Shown piece by piece: positions 7,125-8,014 of a DNA stretch of 8,014 nucleotides. The stretch's first letter is position 1; each line of letters starts with the position of its first letter. The DNA lies in assembly GCA_964516515.1 (NCBI GenBank), contig CAZEYA010000177.1, positions 1 to 8,014 on the forward strand, read 5' to 3'. A program made the position numbers and the translations under genes. The notes below the pieces were generated by a model. That model did no database searches and had not been told where the DNA came from. It saw nothing but the letters and a program-made list of their open reading frames with translations. Source of the DNA: JANNOG01 sp964516515 (GTDB lineage: Bacteria; Actinomycetota; Actinomycetes; Actinomycetales; JBBAYJ01).

Positions 7125-7601
7125 TCACAGCCGCACCCAGCTGGTGATCAGCCGGGTGGTGGTGGTCTGGCAGCGGAGCCTGACCACGCCGGTGGGTACC
7201 GGTTCGATGACGAAGAACCCGAGTTCGTCGACCGCCGCAGTGGCGACCACGCCGTCCTCCCCCACGACCTGGACCTCACCCGCCGAGGGCGGATCGAACT
7301 GCCCGACGACCCGATCGCTCAGAACCTCGACCTCCACCGACCGCAACTCCGCGGTGAACACCAGCAGGCGCCCACCGCTCGCGTCGGCACGCGTCGTCAG
7401 GGCACGACCGTCGCGGGCGGAGTCGAACATCAGCTCAGCCGTCAAGAGATCCTCGTCGACCGTCCGCCAGGTGAACGCGCCCCGGCCGCGCCGTGCCACC
7501 GCCTCGGTAAGCCCGGCCACCGCCCGCAGCGCGTCGGCGACCTCGGCAGCCAGCCTCTCGTCGTCCCGGTCCGCATGATGGGTCTCGATGGCATCCGTCA
7601 T
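7125..7601 (-). CDS. sigma-operon partner protein with helical N-terminus and carboxypeptidase-regulatory-like C-terminus (function unknown)
   Basis: A 158-residue soluble protein with no signal peptide or membrane helix. Residues 12-62 are predicted helical (ERLAAEVADALRAVAGLTEA, then FTWRTVDEDLLTAELMFDSA, 43-62). Residues 79-158 look beta-rich: VFTAELRSVEVEV, VGQFDPPSAGEVQVVGEDG, VDELGFFVIEPVPTGVVRLR. The last resembles the GxFxf-xxvPxG-xxlxl pattern of carboxypeptidase regulatory/transthyretin-like domains. Start: ATG at 7601 with AGGAGG (7616-7611) nine bases upstream. That ATG overlaps the sigma-factor TGA as ATGA, so the two are translationally coupled. I recognise the type as a partner often found beside actinobacterial sigma and CHAT genes, but no function is established to my knowledge. 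Anti-sigma factor, sigma adaptor or protease substrate are all inferences; there is no zinc-binding HxxxCxxC motif. Confidence 0.87.
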   Translation of the reverse strand: MTDAIETHHADRDDERLAAEVADALRAVAGLTEAVARRGRGAFTWRTVDEDLLTAELMFDSARDGRALTTRADASGGRLLVFTAELRSVEVEVLSDRVVGQFDPPSAGEVQVVGEDGVVATAAVDELGFFVIEPVPTGVVRLRCQTTTTRLITSWVRL

Positions 7602-8014
7602 CGCTGCCGCCCTCCTCTCGCTCCTGCCACGTCCCGCCGGACGAGCGCCTGCACTGCAGGCGCCTGGCGAATGATCTCCAGCGCTCGCGCGCGGGTCGGT
7701 CCGATCGAACCGATCGGCATCCCCGTGCGCCGGCTGACCTGGGAATAGGGCAGCGGCGGATCCTCCGCGAGGACCCCTAGCAGCCGACGCTGCCGGGCGG
7801 TGAGTAGTGCAAAGCCCTCCAGCACTGCTGCGTGCCGCTCGGCGCGCTCCAGGCTCGCCGACGGATCGTCGTAGGTGACGAACTGCGACTCCCACCCCGG
7901 GTCCTGCGGGTCCTGGGGCACGGTCCGCGTGGTCCGCATCGCGGATCTCAGTGCCTCGCGGCGTGTCGTCGTCACGATCCAGCCCGGCAGCGCTCGTGGT
8001 TCACGCAGCTCCCC
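7598..8014 (-). CDS. RNA polymerase sigma factor, sigma-70 family (5' end outside the window)
   Basis: The visible 138 residues are the C-terminal part of a sigma-70 family factor that directs RNA polymerase to specific promoters. The frame is open to the right edge. The first residues, LREPRALPGWIVTTTRREAL (3-22), match the end of sigma region 2, so the GTG at 7975 is internal and not the real start. After a linker (about 30-60), region 4 runs from 62 to 117: LLTARQRRLLGVLAEDPPLP, then the helix-turn-helix YSQVSRRTGMPIGSIGPTRA (90-109). The GSIGPTRARAL signature is common in actinobacterial ECF-like sigma factors. There is a short basic tail (ARGGRQR). The stop TGA (7600-7598) overlaps the ATG of the downstream partner gene. 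The promoter and any autoregulatory motif lie outside the window, so target promoters cannot be deduced. Confidence 0.9.
   Translation of the reverse strand, partial: GELREPRALPGWIVTTTRREALRSAMRTTRTVPQDPQDPGWESQFVTYDDPSASLERAERHAAVLEGFALLTARQRRLLGVLAEDPPLPYSQVSRRTGMPIGSIGPTRARALEIIRQAPAVQALVRRDVAGARGGRQR

Noticed and set aside
4396..7128. A 910-residue open frame on the minus strand opposite the whole TPR-CHAT region
   Set aside because: Its product is rich in Arg, Gln, His and Gly with no recognisable domain, and it overlaps the S8 start. It is the usual stop-free shadow opposite a GC-rich gene. It does not support an alternative to the CHAT gene, which shows family motifs.
7602..7895. N-terminal extension of the small partner protein by 98 residues (start at 7895)
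   Set aside because: It would be out-of-frame translation across the sigma region 4 coding sequence. The ATG at 7601 has AGGAGG at good spacing and the ATGA coupling.
1..8014. CRISPR array, tRNA/rRNA, insertion sequence or attachment site
   Set aside because: No regularly spaced repeats, no tRNA-like fold or CCA-ended sequence, no transposase and no paired terminal repeats were seen, so the Craspase comparison rests on protein types only.

Overview
The window reads as chromosomal DNA from a high-GC actinomycete. Codons end mostly in G or C, GTG starts occur, and it carries an EF-G2-type elongation factor G paralogue, which is typical of Actinobacteria. I cannot name the genus from the sequence. 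No RNA gene, insertion sequence, integrase, phage gene or CRISPR array was seen.

Left part (1-3052, + strand): a classical short-chain dehydrogenase (44-877) and, after a 105-bp gap with its own weak promoter candidate, an EF-G-like GTPase (983-3052) with altered catalytic motifs. These look like ordinary chromosomal genes. The EF-G2 gene ends exactly where the next gene, on the other strand, ends. An 18-bp perfect palindrome covers the end of EF-G2 and could be a terminator.

Right part (3053-8014): a four-gene, protease-centred module. From left to right it holds a signal-less S8 (subtilisin-like) serine protease (3053-4399, -), a TPR-CHAT cysteine protease frame (4486-7095, +), a small two-part protein with a helical N-terminus and a beta-rich carboxypeptidase-regulatory-like C-terminus (7125-7601, -), and the 3' part of a sigma-70 family sigma factor (7598-8014, -, running off the right edge). 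The sigma factor and the small protein overlap by ATGA and must be one operon. The two protease genes diverge from a shared 86-bp region. In it, the CHAT gene has a -10 box placed so that +1 falls on its start codon (a leaderless transcript). The CHAT gene and the small-protein gene converge across 29 bp that can fold into a hairpin.

The main oddity is a single in-frame TAG at 5167-5169. It splits the TPR-CHAT frame into a 227-residue TPR piece and a 640-residue TPR-CHAT piece, with an ATG three bases downstream of the stop. The rest of the 870-codon frame is intact and keeps the His/Cys pair. This is either a recent nonsense mutation, a sequencing error, or a split or readthrough gene.

My working idea (inference) is that the four genes form a proteolytic signalling system. 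A TPR-CHAT protease, perhaps with the subtilisin, would cut the small partner protein and so change the activity of the sigma factor. The component list (TPR-CHAT protease, small partner, sigma factor) resembles the type III-E CRISPR Craspase circuit (Csx29, Csx30, CASP-sigma), but there is no CRISPR component here.
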